DNA of 5,621 nucleotides from Aequorivita sp. (GCA_002733915.1 NVXN01000016.1:13779-19399), one strand, 5' to 3'. Shown: positions 1 through 5,621, numbered from the stretch's first letter. Notes: generated by a model from the sequence alone, not told the origin. Made by a program: numbers and translations.

Positions 1-218
1 CCTCCAGAAACCCTTCGCACTACGTGAATATTGTTTTTTTCAATATACTCGTGGTTTATTTCCTCCAAAGTATTTTGGTTGCGGCCAATGATGATGGAAG
101 GTTCATTAATGTAAAACAACAAATAGTCGTTTTCAGCACTAAAATTCCGTAGTGCATATTCTTCCAATGCAAGGTTTAATCGCGGGTTTGTGTTGCCTTC
201 GTTTTCTAAAAAAATCAT
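1..218 (-). CDS. lplA: Lipoate-protein ligase A, N-terminal part (cut by left edge)
   Basis: This is the first 72 codons, plus two bases, of a minus-strand gene that continues beyond the left edge. The translation begins MIFLENEGN and carries the N-terminal signatures of the LplA family: NLALEEYAL (residues 15-23), NEPSIIIGRNQN (38-49) and RRVSGG (from 68), the start of the RRxSGGG lipoate-binding motif. Known LplA enzymes activate free lipoate with ATP and attach it to a lysine of the E2 subunits of 2-oxoacid dehydrogenases and of the glycine-cleavage H protein in the cytoplasm. The ATG at 218 is chosen because the homology starts soon after it and a near-consensus -7 element lies just upstream. 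It follows the TonB receptor gene on the same strand with 98 bases between them. Octanoyltransferases share the fold, but these motifs fit LplA better. The C-terminal part is not visible. Confidence 0.88.
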   Translation of the reverse strand, partial: MIFLENEGNTNPRLNLALEEYALRNFSAENDYLLFYINEPSIIIGRNQNTLEEINHEYIEKNNIHVVRRVSG

Positions 219-236
219 TTCTGTTTGTTTGGTCTG

Positions 237-244
237 TAAAGATA
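237..244 (-). promoter_or_regulatory. Probable -7 promoter element of lplA
   Basis: The minus strand reads TATCTTTA, seven of eight positions of the Bacteroidota -7 consensus TAnnTTTG. It lies 18 bases upstream of the lplA ATG, which would give a leader of roughly a dozen bases. The preceding bases CCC make it nearly identical to the element in front of the FAD oxidoreductase gene (CCCTATCTTT in both). No clear -33 TTG is seen at the usual spacing. If real, lplA is transcribed on its own and does not depend on read-through from the receptor gene. Confidence 0.45.
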
Positions 245-258
245 GGGGATATTGTAGT

Positions 259-297
259 GAAAAGCGAAAAGCGAAGAGCGAAGAGCGAAAAGGGAAA
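259..297. repeat. Tandem 7-base repeat, unit GAARAGC
   Basis: On the plus strand there are four consecutive units (GAAAAGC, GAAAAGC, GAAGAGC, GAAGAGC from 259 to 286), followed by a decayed GAAAAGG and an A-rich tail. The array lies in the gap between the receptor gene and lplA, just upstream of the putative lplA -7 element. It runs, after a 2-base slip, into a second 7-base array of different sequence. Function unknown. Confidence 0.85.
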
Positions 298-299
298 AA

Positions 300-334
300 A
301 GCTTACAGCCTGCGGCCTACAGCTTATAGCTCAC
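300..334. repeat. Tandem 7-base repeat, unit AGCYTAY, overlapping the 3' end of the receptor gene
   Basis: Five units are seen on the plus strand: AGCTTAC, AGCCTGC, GGCCTAC, AGCTTAT and AGCTCAC. Read on the minus strand, the array covers the last five sense codons of the TonB receptor (Val-Ser-Tyr-Lys-Leu) and its TAG stop at 319-317, then continues past the stop. The same family recurs at 4356-4383 and 4397-4426 beside an unrelated gene. Confidence 0.85.
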
Positions 335-2608
335 CTTAACTCCGCCATACCAATTCCTCGGCATTCCGGGGTAGTAGTATCGCGGTTCGGAACCCCCAAA
401 GCCTGTGGCATTTATTAAAACCGAGGAAGCATATTTTTCATCGGTAAAATTATTCATCCCTGCATTTATTTCAAAAGAGAGCGCTTTTGAAAGTTGATTT
501 TTATAGGAAGCCTTAGTGTTGAAAACCGTATATTTTTCTGAATAAATTTCATTGGCATCATTAAGTGGAATTTCGTCTATATGAAGAAAATTTGTGCCCA
601 ACTTAAAGTTTTTAAATCCAACATGTATTCCTCCGTTTATTTTTTTATCGGGCACACCCGTAAGTTGGTTACCCGAAAAATCATTGTCGGCATCTACAAA
701 ATCAATGAATTTATGGTCAGTGATTTCGGCATTTATATAGGGGGAAATGTATAGAAACTGATTTATGGGTTGATTGAATGAAATACTCAGTTCAAAACCT
801 TTATGTTCCGTCTTTCCTGCGTTTCTGCCAATATACTGATCGTCGCCAACGCGCTCTGCCACCAATAAATCATCAATATCCAAAAGATATGCATTGAGTT
901 GAAAAGATAACTTTCTTTTAAAAAGGAAAAGCTCGGTTCCCAATTCATAATTAAAACCTTTTTCGGGTCCAAGATCGGGATTTATGACTCCTGCCGGCGT
1001 AAGGGTTTCCTCAATGGAAGGATAATTAAAGCCGCGACTGAAGTTGCAATAGGCGCTACTGTTTTCCGTGAATTGGTATAACAAATTTACATTCGGTGCC
1101 AAAATGGGTTCAAAGTTGCGTTCAGCACTTTTGTTTGCTTCTCCTATATTGAAATAGTCCATAAAATCATAATTGGTTTGGTTAAAATTAAGCCCAAACT
1201 GACCTTTCAGCTTTTTTGTAAAAGGAAGCGTTACCGTTATAAAAACATTCAAATTGTCTCTCTTTTCAATATTATCGCTTAACAATTCGCCCTCCAAGCT
1301 TCCGTTGCCATTATTTTCTTCGTATAAATTTTCAAGGGTTTTCCAGTTGTATTCATCTTTGTAAAATTCTCCGCCAAAACTGAGATTGGCTTTATTTCTT
1401 AAAAATGAAAAGTCTTTTGCAAAAACCGTCCGCGCTCCATAACCATTAGTAAATTCATCCAAAATATTGAAAGGTCTTGGTTCGTAATGATCCAAATAAG
1501 TATAAAAAACACTGCTGGTATTGCTGAAATTTTCAGAAAAACGGTGCGTAAAGCTAAGTCCAACCAATGTTTGTTTGTTATCTTCATACCCTTTTGCGGC
1601 TTTCCAAGTAAATGCAGCCTGTGTGGGGTCTTCTTCAATTGCAGTTTTACTGATGGAACTTGGAATCTGTGCAAAGTAATCAATATAATTCATTAAAAAA
1701 CTGAGTTCATTTCTTGGATTGAATGTATAAGTAGCTGTTAACAATACTGATTGCCTGTCATAGTTGCTATTCTCTCGAAAACCTTCTGTTTGTAAATGAT
1801 CGTAGTTTAAATTGACTGAAAACTTTTCATTGAAAGTTGCTGTTGAAACGGAGTTTTTTATCAACCCAAAGGAGCCCACTGTCAGGTTGGTTTTAAAAAA
1901 AGATTCCCCAAAATTCACTTGTTTTGAATTGAGCAGCAAAGTTCCGCCCAAATTGGTTCCGTATTGAGTAGCTTTTGGACCTTTTACTATTTCCAGGGAT
2001 TGAAGGTCTTCTGGATTAAAAGCATCGATTGAAGTTTCTCCAATACCGTTCGTAATCGGGATTCCATTAAAATAGGCACGGATTTTATTGGTGCCGTATA
2101 GGGTTCGCGAGCCCACACCGCGTATTACGATCCGGTTGGTGTTGATGGCGCCGCTTTGGATATAAACACCGGGCGTTTCATTAATTGCTGCAACCAAATC
2201 CACAGGGCTGTATGCTTCAAGTTTTGCTGAAGTTATCTTTTCTGTAGGGATTATAACTTTGCTTTCCTTTTGGTAGGTTGATGAAATTATAACCTCTTCT
2301 AAATTTTCCAATTTTACTTTTAGATAAAGGATAAATGTTGAATTGTTTTTTGAAAGTTGAAATGTTTCGCTATGATAATTGGGATGCTCAAACTTTAAAG
2401 TAACAGGAAGTTCCAATGAATTCTTAATTATAAAAACCCCTTCCGAATCTGTTATTGCCACTTGTTTTTCCTTTAAGAAAACCGTTACTGTCTCAATTGG
2501 AATGTCCTTATAAGAAACGACTTTGCCTTTTATTTCCTGTGAGTACGAAAAATTAAAAAAAGCAGTCAACAATAAAGTCGCCACGGCTTGAAAGTAAAGT
2601 AATTTCAT
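317..2608 (-). CDS. TonB-dependent outer-membrane receptor with carboxypeptidase-like N-terminal domain
   Basis: A 763-residue, complete TonB-dependent transporter that would sit in the outer membrane and import a ligand using energy passed on by TonB-ExbB-ExbD. In order: a signal peptide (residues 1 to about 23, hydrophobic core ATLLLTAFF, likely cut before QEIKG); a carboxypeptidase-regulatory-like beta-sandwich (about 25-100, GKV...ITDSEGVFII); a likely TonB-box stretch EEVIISS (104-110); the plug (about 116-232, with the landmarks NETPGVYI, IRGVGSRTLYG and LEIVKGPKATQYGTNLGG); and a long beta-barrel from about 236 to the end, with alternating aromatic and polar strands. There is no SusD partner and the protein lacks the long SusC form, so iron-chelate or a similar small ligand is more likely than glycan, but the substrate cannot be read from sequence. 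The last residues (YKL-stop) are encoded by a 7-base repeat. No convincing promoter is seen in the divergent gap upstream. Confidence 0.93.
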   Translation of the reverse strand: MKLLYFQAVATLLLTAFFNFSYSQEIKGKVVSYKDIPIETVTVFLKEKQVAITDSEGVFIIKNSLELPVTLKFEHPNYHSETFQLSKNNSTFILYLKVKLENLEEVIISSTYQKESKVIIPTEKITSAKLEAYSPVDLVAAINETPGVYIQSGAINTNRIVIRGVGSRTLYGTNKIRAYFNGIPITNGIGETSIDAFNPEDLQSLEIVKGPKATQYGTNLGGTLLLNSKQVNFGESFFKTNLTVGSFGLIKNSVSTATFNEKFSVNLNYDHLQTEGFRENSNYDRQSVLLTATYTFNPRNELSFLMNYIDYFAQIPSSISKTAIEEDPTQAAFTWKAAKGYEDNKQTLVGLSFTHRFSENFSNTSSVFYTYLDHYEPRPFNILDEFTNGYGARTVFAKDFSFLRNKANLSFGGEFYKDEYNWKTLENLYEENNGNGSLEGELLSDNIEKRDNLNVFITVTLPFTKKLKGQFGLNFNQTNYDFMDYFNIGEANKSAERNFEPILAPNVNLLYQFTENSSAYCNFSRGFNYPSIEETLTPAGVINPDLGPEKGFNYELGTELFLFKRKLSFQLNAYLLDIDDLLVAERVGDDQYIGRNAGKTEHKGFELSISFNQPINQFLYISPYINAEITDHKFIDFVDADNDFSGNQLTGVPDKKINGGIHVGFKNFKLGTNFLHIDEIPLNDANEIYSEKYTVFNTKASYKNQLSKALSFEINAGMNNFTDEKYASSVLINATGFGGSEPRYYYPGMPRNWYGGVKVSYKL

Positions 2609-2787
2609 TCTTTATGTAATTTCAGTATAGGTTGTATTTCCATGTTTAATTGTTTTACAACAGTTTTCTTTAAAAATAGCAATTAGTATTAGAAAATAAG
2701 AGCCCGCTAAAAAGTTTACATATTTCTTAACGGAAGAATGAGGGGTGGAATAGGTATATCCCTGATTACATTATCCAATTAACTCCC

Positions 2788-2795
2788 TATCTTTG
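2788..2795 (+). promoter_or_regulatory. -7 promoter element of the FAD oxidoreductase gene
   Basis: The bases TATCTTTG match the Bacteroidota -7 consensus TAnnTTTG exactly and are followed by C, as is common in flavobacterial promoters. The element ends six bases before the ATG at 2802, so transcription would be expected to begin at or next to the start codon, giving a leaderless or nearly leaderless message. A -33 TTG at the usual distance is not seen; the nearest is CTG at 2762-2764. Confidence 0.65.
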
Positions 2796-2801
2796 CCCCC
2801 T

Positions 2802-4370
2802 ATGAGCAGATTGGTTCAAATAGCGATTTTACCACGGCAACAAGAAGACTTGGAATTCATTTTGGAACTTGCCTTGGAAAAGGAAAAACTTCGGAAAGAA
2901 AACATTAGCGAATGGCGCATCCGCAAACGCTCCATTGATGCGCGCCGTAAACCTATCAAGATAAACCTTCAAGTTGAAATGTGGTTGAAAGGCGAAAAGC
3001 GTGAAATTATTCCGCTATTTATTCCGCAGAATGTTTCTTCTTCCAAAGAAATTGCAATAATTGGAGCGGGCCCGGCCGGGCTTTACGCTGCACTAAGAGC
3101 TATTGAGGCTGGCTTAAAACCAATCGTTTTTGAACGTGGAAAAGACGTCCGGGAGCGCAGAAGGGATTTGGCCGCGATCAATAAAGACCAAATAGTAAAT
3201 CCCGAAAGTAATTACTGTTTTGGCGAAGGCGGTGCTGGAACCTATTCTGACGGAAAACTTTACACACGAAGCAAAAAACGTGGCAATGTATTAAAAGCTT
3301 TGGAATGGTTTGTTCATTTTGGTGCCTATGAAGATATTCTTGTAGATGCCCATCCGCATATTGGCACCAATAAACTTCCGAAGATAATCACTGCAATGCG
3401 GGAAGCGATTCTCGATAATGGTGGGGAAGTACATTTCAATTCAAAATTGACAGATTTAAAGTTGAAGTATGGCGCTATTGAAGCAATTCAAATAAATACC
3501 GAAAAATGGTTTGAGTTTGAAAACTTAATTCTTGCAACAGGGCATTCGGCGCGAGATATTTTTTATTTGCTTCACGCTAAAAATATAAAAATTGAAGCCA
3601 AACCCTTCGCCATTGGCGTTCGGGTGGAACATCAACAGGAGCTCATCGATTACATTCAATATCACGGCGAAGTTGACAATCCATATTTGCCACCGGCCAG
3701 TTATGCTCTTGTAGAACAGGTAGATGGCTTGGGCGTTTATTCCTTCTGTATGTGTCCGGGCGGAATTATTGCGCCCTGCGCCACCGAGCAGGAAGAGGTG
3801 GTTACCAACGGATGGAGCCCAAGCAAACGGAACAATCCGTATGCAAATAGCGGCATTGTAGTAAGCGTGGAACCCAAAGATTTACCGAATTATAAAGAAG
3901 GCGATCCTTTTGTGTGTTTGGACTTTCAAAAGTTTGTGGAACAACGCTGTTGGGAAGCAGGAGGAAAGACCCAAAAAGTACCTGCCCAGCGGATGATTGA
4001 TTTTGTGGAAGGAAAGGTTTCTGAAGATTTTCCAAAGACTTCATACCAACCCGGAATTGTTTCAGCAGATTTAAATGAAGTGCTTCCGCCATTAATTTCA
4101 AAACGTTTGAAAAAAGCATTTGTAGCCTTCGGAAAAAAGATGAAGGGATATTACACCAACCAAGCGGTACTGCACGCTCCCGAGAGCAGAACTTCTTCGC
4201 CAATTTCCATTCCCCGGAATTCAGAAACATTGGAACATATTGAAATAAAAGGATTATATCCTTGTGGAGAGGGTGCAGGCTATGCTGGAGGAATTATTTC
4301 AGCGGCTATTGATGGAATAAATTGCGTGGATGCTATTGTTCTGAAAAATGCTTTAGGCTATAAGCTTTAA
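2802..4370 (+). CDS. FAD-dependent oxidoreductase, COG2509-type, function unknown
   Basis: A 522-residue predicted flavoprotein. An N-terminal region of about 80 residues (LVQIAILPRQQ, basic RIRKRSIDARR) precedes a Rossmann dinucleotide fold with GAGPAG at 88-93 and the acidic E111 in FERG, expected to bind the ribose of FAD. Further family landmarks are NYCFGEGGAGTYSDGKL (137-153), YSFCMCPGG (313-321, with C316 and C318) and the C-terminal FAD-contacting GLYPCGEGAGYAGG (484-497). This pattern is that of the widespread family annotated as uncharacterised FAD-dependent dehydrogenases; no substrate is established that I can name. It has no signal peptide or membrane segment, so it is cytoplasmic. 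I chose ATG 2802 over an in-frame TTG at 2793, because that TTG lies inside the -7 element. The gene stands alone: divergent from the receptor and convergent with the FKBP gene. Its last codons (Gly-Tyr-Lys-Leu-stop) lie within a 7-base repeat. Confidence 0.93.
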   Translation: MSRLVQIAILPRQQEDLEFILELALEKEKLRKENISEWRIRKRSIDARRKPIKINLQVEMWLKGEKREIIPLFIPQNVSSSKEIAIIGAGPAGLYAALRAIEAGLKPIVFERGKDVRERRRDLAAINKDQIVNPESNYCFGEGGAGTYSDGKLYTRSKKRGNVLKALEWFVHFGAYEDILVDAHPHIGTNKLPKIITAMREAILDNGGEVHFNSKLTDLKLKYGAIEAIQINTEKWFEFENLILATGHSARDIFYLLHAKNIKIEAKPFAIGVRVEHQQELIDYIQYHGEVDNPYLPPASYALVEQVDGLGVYSFCMCPGGIIAPCATEQEEVVTNGWSPSKRNNPYANSGIVVSVEPKDLPNYKEGDPFVCLDFQKFVEQRCWEAGGKTQKVPAQRMIDFVEGKVSEDFPKTSYQPGIVSADLNEVLPPLISKRLKKAFVAFGKKMKGYYTNQAVLHAPESRTSSPISIPRNSETLEHIEIKGLYPCGEGAGYAGGIISAAIDGINCVDAIVLKNALGYKL

Positions 4371-4383
4371 GCAATAAGCTTCT
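4356..4383 (+). repeat. 7-base repeat at the 3' end of the FAD oxidoreductase gene, unit RGCTNTA
   Basis: Four units stay in strict 7-base phase: GGCTATA, AGCTTTA, AGCAATA and the decayed AGCTTCT. The first two supply the codons Gly-Tyr-Lys-Leu and the TAA stop (4368-4370). In gene sense this is the same unit, and the same orientation, as the array at the 3' end of the TonB receptor gene: 14 of 17 bases agree between 4356-4372 and the minus strand of 331-315. Confidence 0.75.
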
Positions 4384-4396
4384 GCATTTTATATTT

Positions 4397-4426
4397 GCCT
4401 ACAGCCTACAGCCTACAGCCTATAGC
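4397..4426 (-). repeat. Tandem 7-base repeat GCCTACA, inverted relative to the preceding array
   Basis: There are three perfect copies of GCCTACA, then GCCTATA and a final GC. Its complement reads (GTAGGCT)n, the same family as the 4356-4383 array but on the opposite strand. The two arrays are separated by 13 bases. The right end abuts the bidirectional terminator. Confidence 0.9.
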
Positions 4427-4455
4427 AAAAAGACCACCTCTCGGCAGTCTTTTTT
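4427..4455. terminator. Bidirectional intrinsic terminator between convergent genes
   Basis: An 8-bp stem, AAAAAGAC (4427-4434) with GTCTTTTT (4447-4454), encloses a CA/CA internal mismatch and an inner CC-TCTC-GG. A T-run follows on the plus strand, and the A-run supplies one on the minus strand. It lies 57 bases after the stop of the FAD oxidoreductase gene and 20 bases after the stop of the FKBP gene, so it can serve both. It is followed by a perfect AT-only palindrome (4456-4469). Confidence 0.8.
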
Positions 4456-4474
4456 AAATATATATATTTTAGAA

Positions 4475-4903
4475 TTACTTAATCTCTAGTAATTCAAGTT
4501 CAAAGGTCAGGTCTTGCCCCGCCAATGGATGGTTGGCATCAACGATGATAAAACCGTCCTTTACATCGGCAACGCGCAATTGACGTTCAGAACCGTCAGG
4601 ATTTTTGGACACAAGCCCCATACCTACTTCTGGTTTTATATCCTGTGGCAAGTTCTCACTTGGTATTTTTTGAAAAAGTTCTTTTTGAACTTCGCCGTAA
4701 GCTTCTTCTTTTGGAATGGTAATGGTTTTCTTTTCGTTTTCCTTCATATTTACCAATCCTTTTTCAAAACCTGGAATTAAACGACCTTCACCGAGTTTTA
4801 CCTCCAGTGGTTCGCGTTGTACGGAACTGTCGAACACTTGTCCGTTGTTCAATTTTCCTGTGTAGTGAAGTTTTACGGTTTCATTTCCTTGTACTTGACT
4901 CAT
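4475..4903 (-). CDS. FKBP-type peptidyl-prolyl cis-trans isomerase, SlyD-like
   Basis: A 142-residue complete protein that would catalyse cis-trans isomerisation of X-Pro bonds and probably acts as a folding chaperone in the cytoplasm, since no signal peptide is visible. The FKBP half shows VKLHYTGKLNNGQVFDSS (10-27, with Y14 and the FD pair 24-25), GRLIPGFEKGL (40-50) and AYGE (68-71). The chain then enters an inserted region (about 72-120) at the place of the SlyD insert-in-flap chaperone domain, and returns to the FKBP fold with DANHPLAGQDLTF (122-134), the hallmark of the SlyD/SlpA group. It ends at ELLEIK without the His/Cys-rich metal-binding tail of E. coli SlyD, so a nickel role is not supported. 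The gene is convergent with the FAD oxidoreductase and divergent from the AraC-type regulator. The sequence before the ATG is A-rich with no Shine-Dalgarno, as usual in this phylum. Confidence 0.95.
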   Translation of the reverse strand: MSQVQGNETVKLHYTGKLNNGQVFDSSVQREPLEVKLGEGRLIPGFEKGLVNMKENEKKTITIPKEEAYGEVQKELFQKIPSENLPQDIKPEVGMGLVSKNPDGSERQLRVADVKDGFIIVDANHPLAGQDLTFELELLEIK

Positions 4904-4922
4904 AATTTTGTTTTTTCAATTA

Positions 4923-4954
4923 TTGTTCAATAAGTGGGCAAAACTATAGGTTTG
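4923..4954 (+). promoter_or_regulatory. Candidate -33/-7 promoter of the AraC-type regulator gene
   Basis: TTG at 4923-4925 and TAGGTTTG at 4947-4954 (exact TAnnTTTG, followed by C) are 21 bases apart, within the range described for flavobacterial promoters. Transcription would start near 4961, leaving an untranslated leader of about 150 bases before the ATG at 5110. The -7 box directly abuts the divergent FKBP -7 box. A weaker box nearer the gene, TAAATTTA at 5074-5081, has no TTG at a proper distance. Confidence 0.5.
4939..4946 (-). promoter_or_regulatory. -7 promoter element of the FKBP gene
   Basis: The minus strand reads TAGTTTTG, an exact TAnnTTTG match, followed by C. It predicts transcription starting near 4932 and a leader of about 30 bases before the ATG at 4903. 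A TTG on the minus strand at 4963-4961 is only 14 bases away, shorter than the usual -33/-7 spacing, so the -33 box is uncertain. Confidence 0.6.
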
Positions 4955-5109
4955 CATTGCCAATTCCACAGAAATGAGTCATTAATCCTGAGATTTATGG
5001 AAATATTAACGGATTTACCCTTGACTATAAAAGAGGTAGTGTGGGATAATGAAGAGAACTGATTTAAAATTTGTAAATTTAGTTTTTACACTACATCATT
5101 AATTAAGCA

Positions 5110-5621
5110 ATGGACCAACCAGTAAAAATATTTAGGTTTGACATTGAAGAGGCAAAAAAAGTTGCCTCTTCACCTAATGAACCCCATAATCACGACTTTG
5201 AAGAAATCCTTATTGGAATGGAGGGGTCTATTGAGCATTTCATAGATTTTGAAACCACAATTGTAGATGCTCCCTATGTTTGTTTTGTAAGCAAAGGTAA
5301 GGTTCACAGAGTAAAGCCTATAGTAAAAGATGGTAAGTGCGATGTTTGGGTCATTAGGTTTAGTAGTGAATTTGCAGCTGAAATCATTTTTCAACTTTAC
5401 GCTGCATTCCACAATAAGGCTAATATATTTTGGCCGGTTGAAAGGCTTACGGGACGTCTTCCGGTTTTGACTGAAATGATGTATAATGAATTAAGGCAAT
5501 CAAATCCTGATTTTTCCGTCATTCGCCATTTGCTCAACGCCGTTATTTCGATTGTATTATCAGAGAAACAGAAACAGCAGACCACAGCTATTTCCTCAAA
5601 CCAAAATGAGACGTTTACCAA
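5110..5621 (+). CDS. AraC-family transcriptional regulator, N-terminal part (cut by right edge)
   Basis: The first 170 codons of a plus-strand gene that is still open at the right edge. The N-terminal sensing domain is recognisable as the AraC-type cupin: PHNHDFEEILIGMEGSIEHF (25-44), with the conserved histidines before an acidic/aromatic stretch, then APYVCFVSKGKVHRVKP (54-70). A mostly helical stretch follows (about 85-155, VIRFSSEFAAEIIF to AVISIVLSEK), then a Gln/Ser-rich linker (153-168). In this family the linker leads to two helix-turn-helix motifs that bind DNA; these would lie beyond the window. The effector is unknown. The ATG at 5110 gives the expected distance to the cupin motif and has no Shine-Dalgarno. 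The gene is divergent from the FKBP gene. A perfect hairpin lies in codons 12-21. Confidence 0.88.
   Translation, partial: MDQPVKIFRFDIEEAKKVASSPNEPHNHDFEEILIGMEGSIEHFIDFETTIVDAPYVCFVSKGKVHRVKPIVKDGKCDVWVIRFSSEFAAEIIFQLYAAFHNKANIFWPVERLTGRLPVLTEMMYNELRQSNPDFSVIRHLLNAVISIVLSEKQKQQTTAISSNQNETFT
5145..5172 (+). repeat. Perfect 11-bp inverted repeat (hairpin) inside the start of the AraC-type gene
   Basis: TGAAGAGGCAA (5145-5155) is followed after six bases (AAAAAG) by its exact complement TTGCCTCTTCA (5162-5172). It covers codons 12-21 (Ile-Glu-Glu-Ala-Lys-Lys-Val-Ala-Ser-Ser), beginning 35 bases after the A of the ATG. The plus strand has no T-run after it, so it does not look like a terminator in the gene's direction. 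It could be an mRNA hairpin acting on early elongation or stability, or a regulator-binding palindrome; the sequence does not decide. Confidence 0.8.

Noticed and set aside
152..418. Plus-strand open frame of 88 codons
   Set aside because: It overlaps the start of lplA and the end of the receptor gene on the other strand, and its middle is translated 7-base repeat; there is no family resemblance.
2671..2678. TATTTTTA on the minus strand as a -7 box for the TonB receptor
   Set aside because: It is only a 7 of 8 match in a very AT-rich stretch, with no TTG at a suitable distance upstream; no better candidate was found in 2609-2787.
3802..4230. Minus-strand open frame of 142 codons
   Set aside because: It lies wholly antisense to the well-supported FAD oxidoreductase and shows no recognisable domain.
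4456..4469. AT-only palindrome after the terminator as a separate regulatory site
   Set aside because: Low-complexity alternating AT is self-complementary by nature; it is better regarded as the AT-rich flank of the terminator.
4514..4780. Plus-strand open frame of 88 codons
   Set aside because: It is antisense to the SlyD-like FKBP, whose motifs are unambiguous.
4974..4982. Short palindrome ATGAGTCAT as an operator between the FKBP and AraC-type genes
   Set aside because: Four-base arms around a central G are expected by chance in a window this size.
5170..5621. Two minus-strand open frames antisense to the AraC-type gene
   Set aside because: The plus-strand frame has clear AraC-type cupin motifs; the antisense frames resemble nothing and overlap each other.

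Overview
The window looks like chromosomal DNA of a member of the Bacteroidota, most likely a flavobacterium. The reasons are the AT-rich codon use, genes that start without a Shine-Dalgarno sequence, Bacteroidota-type -7 promoter elements (TAnnTTTG), a TonB-dependent receptor with an N-terminal carboxypeptidase-like domain, and an AraC-type regulator with a typical Bacteroidota N-terminal sequence. The species cannot be named from this sequence alone.

Layout, left to right: (1) the first 72 codons of a lipoate-protein ligase gene (lplA) on the minus strand, running off the left edge; (2) a 98-base gap with 7-base tandem repeats and a probable lplA promoter; (3) a complete minus-strand TonB-dependent outer-membrane receptor, 763 residues; (4) a 193-base divergent gap with a clear -7 element for the next gene but no convincing promoter for the receptor; (5) a complete plus-strand FAD-dependent oxidoreductase of the COG2509 type, probably leaderless; (6) a convergent gap with two more 7-base repeat arrays and a bidirectional terminator; (7) a complete minus-strand SlyD-like FKBP peptidyl-prolyl isomerase; (8) a 206-base divergent gap with two -7 elements abutting back to back; (9) the first 170 codons of an AraC-family regulator on the plus strand, cut by the right edge before its DNA-binding domain.

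The genes do not form one pathway. They are ordinary housekeeping or accessory functions: cofactor salvage, outer-membrane uptake, redox, protein folding and regulation. I see no mobile element, CRISPR array, RNA gene or defence system. The parts worth a second look are non-coding: a family of 7-base repeats that enters the last codons of two unrelated genes so that both end in Tyr-Lys-Leu-stop, a perfect 11-bp hairpin just inside the AraC-type gene, and the abutting divergent promoter elements.
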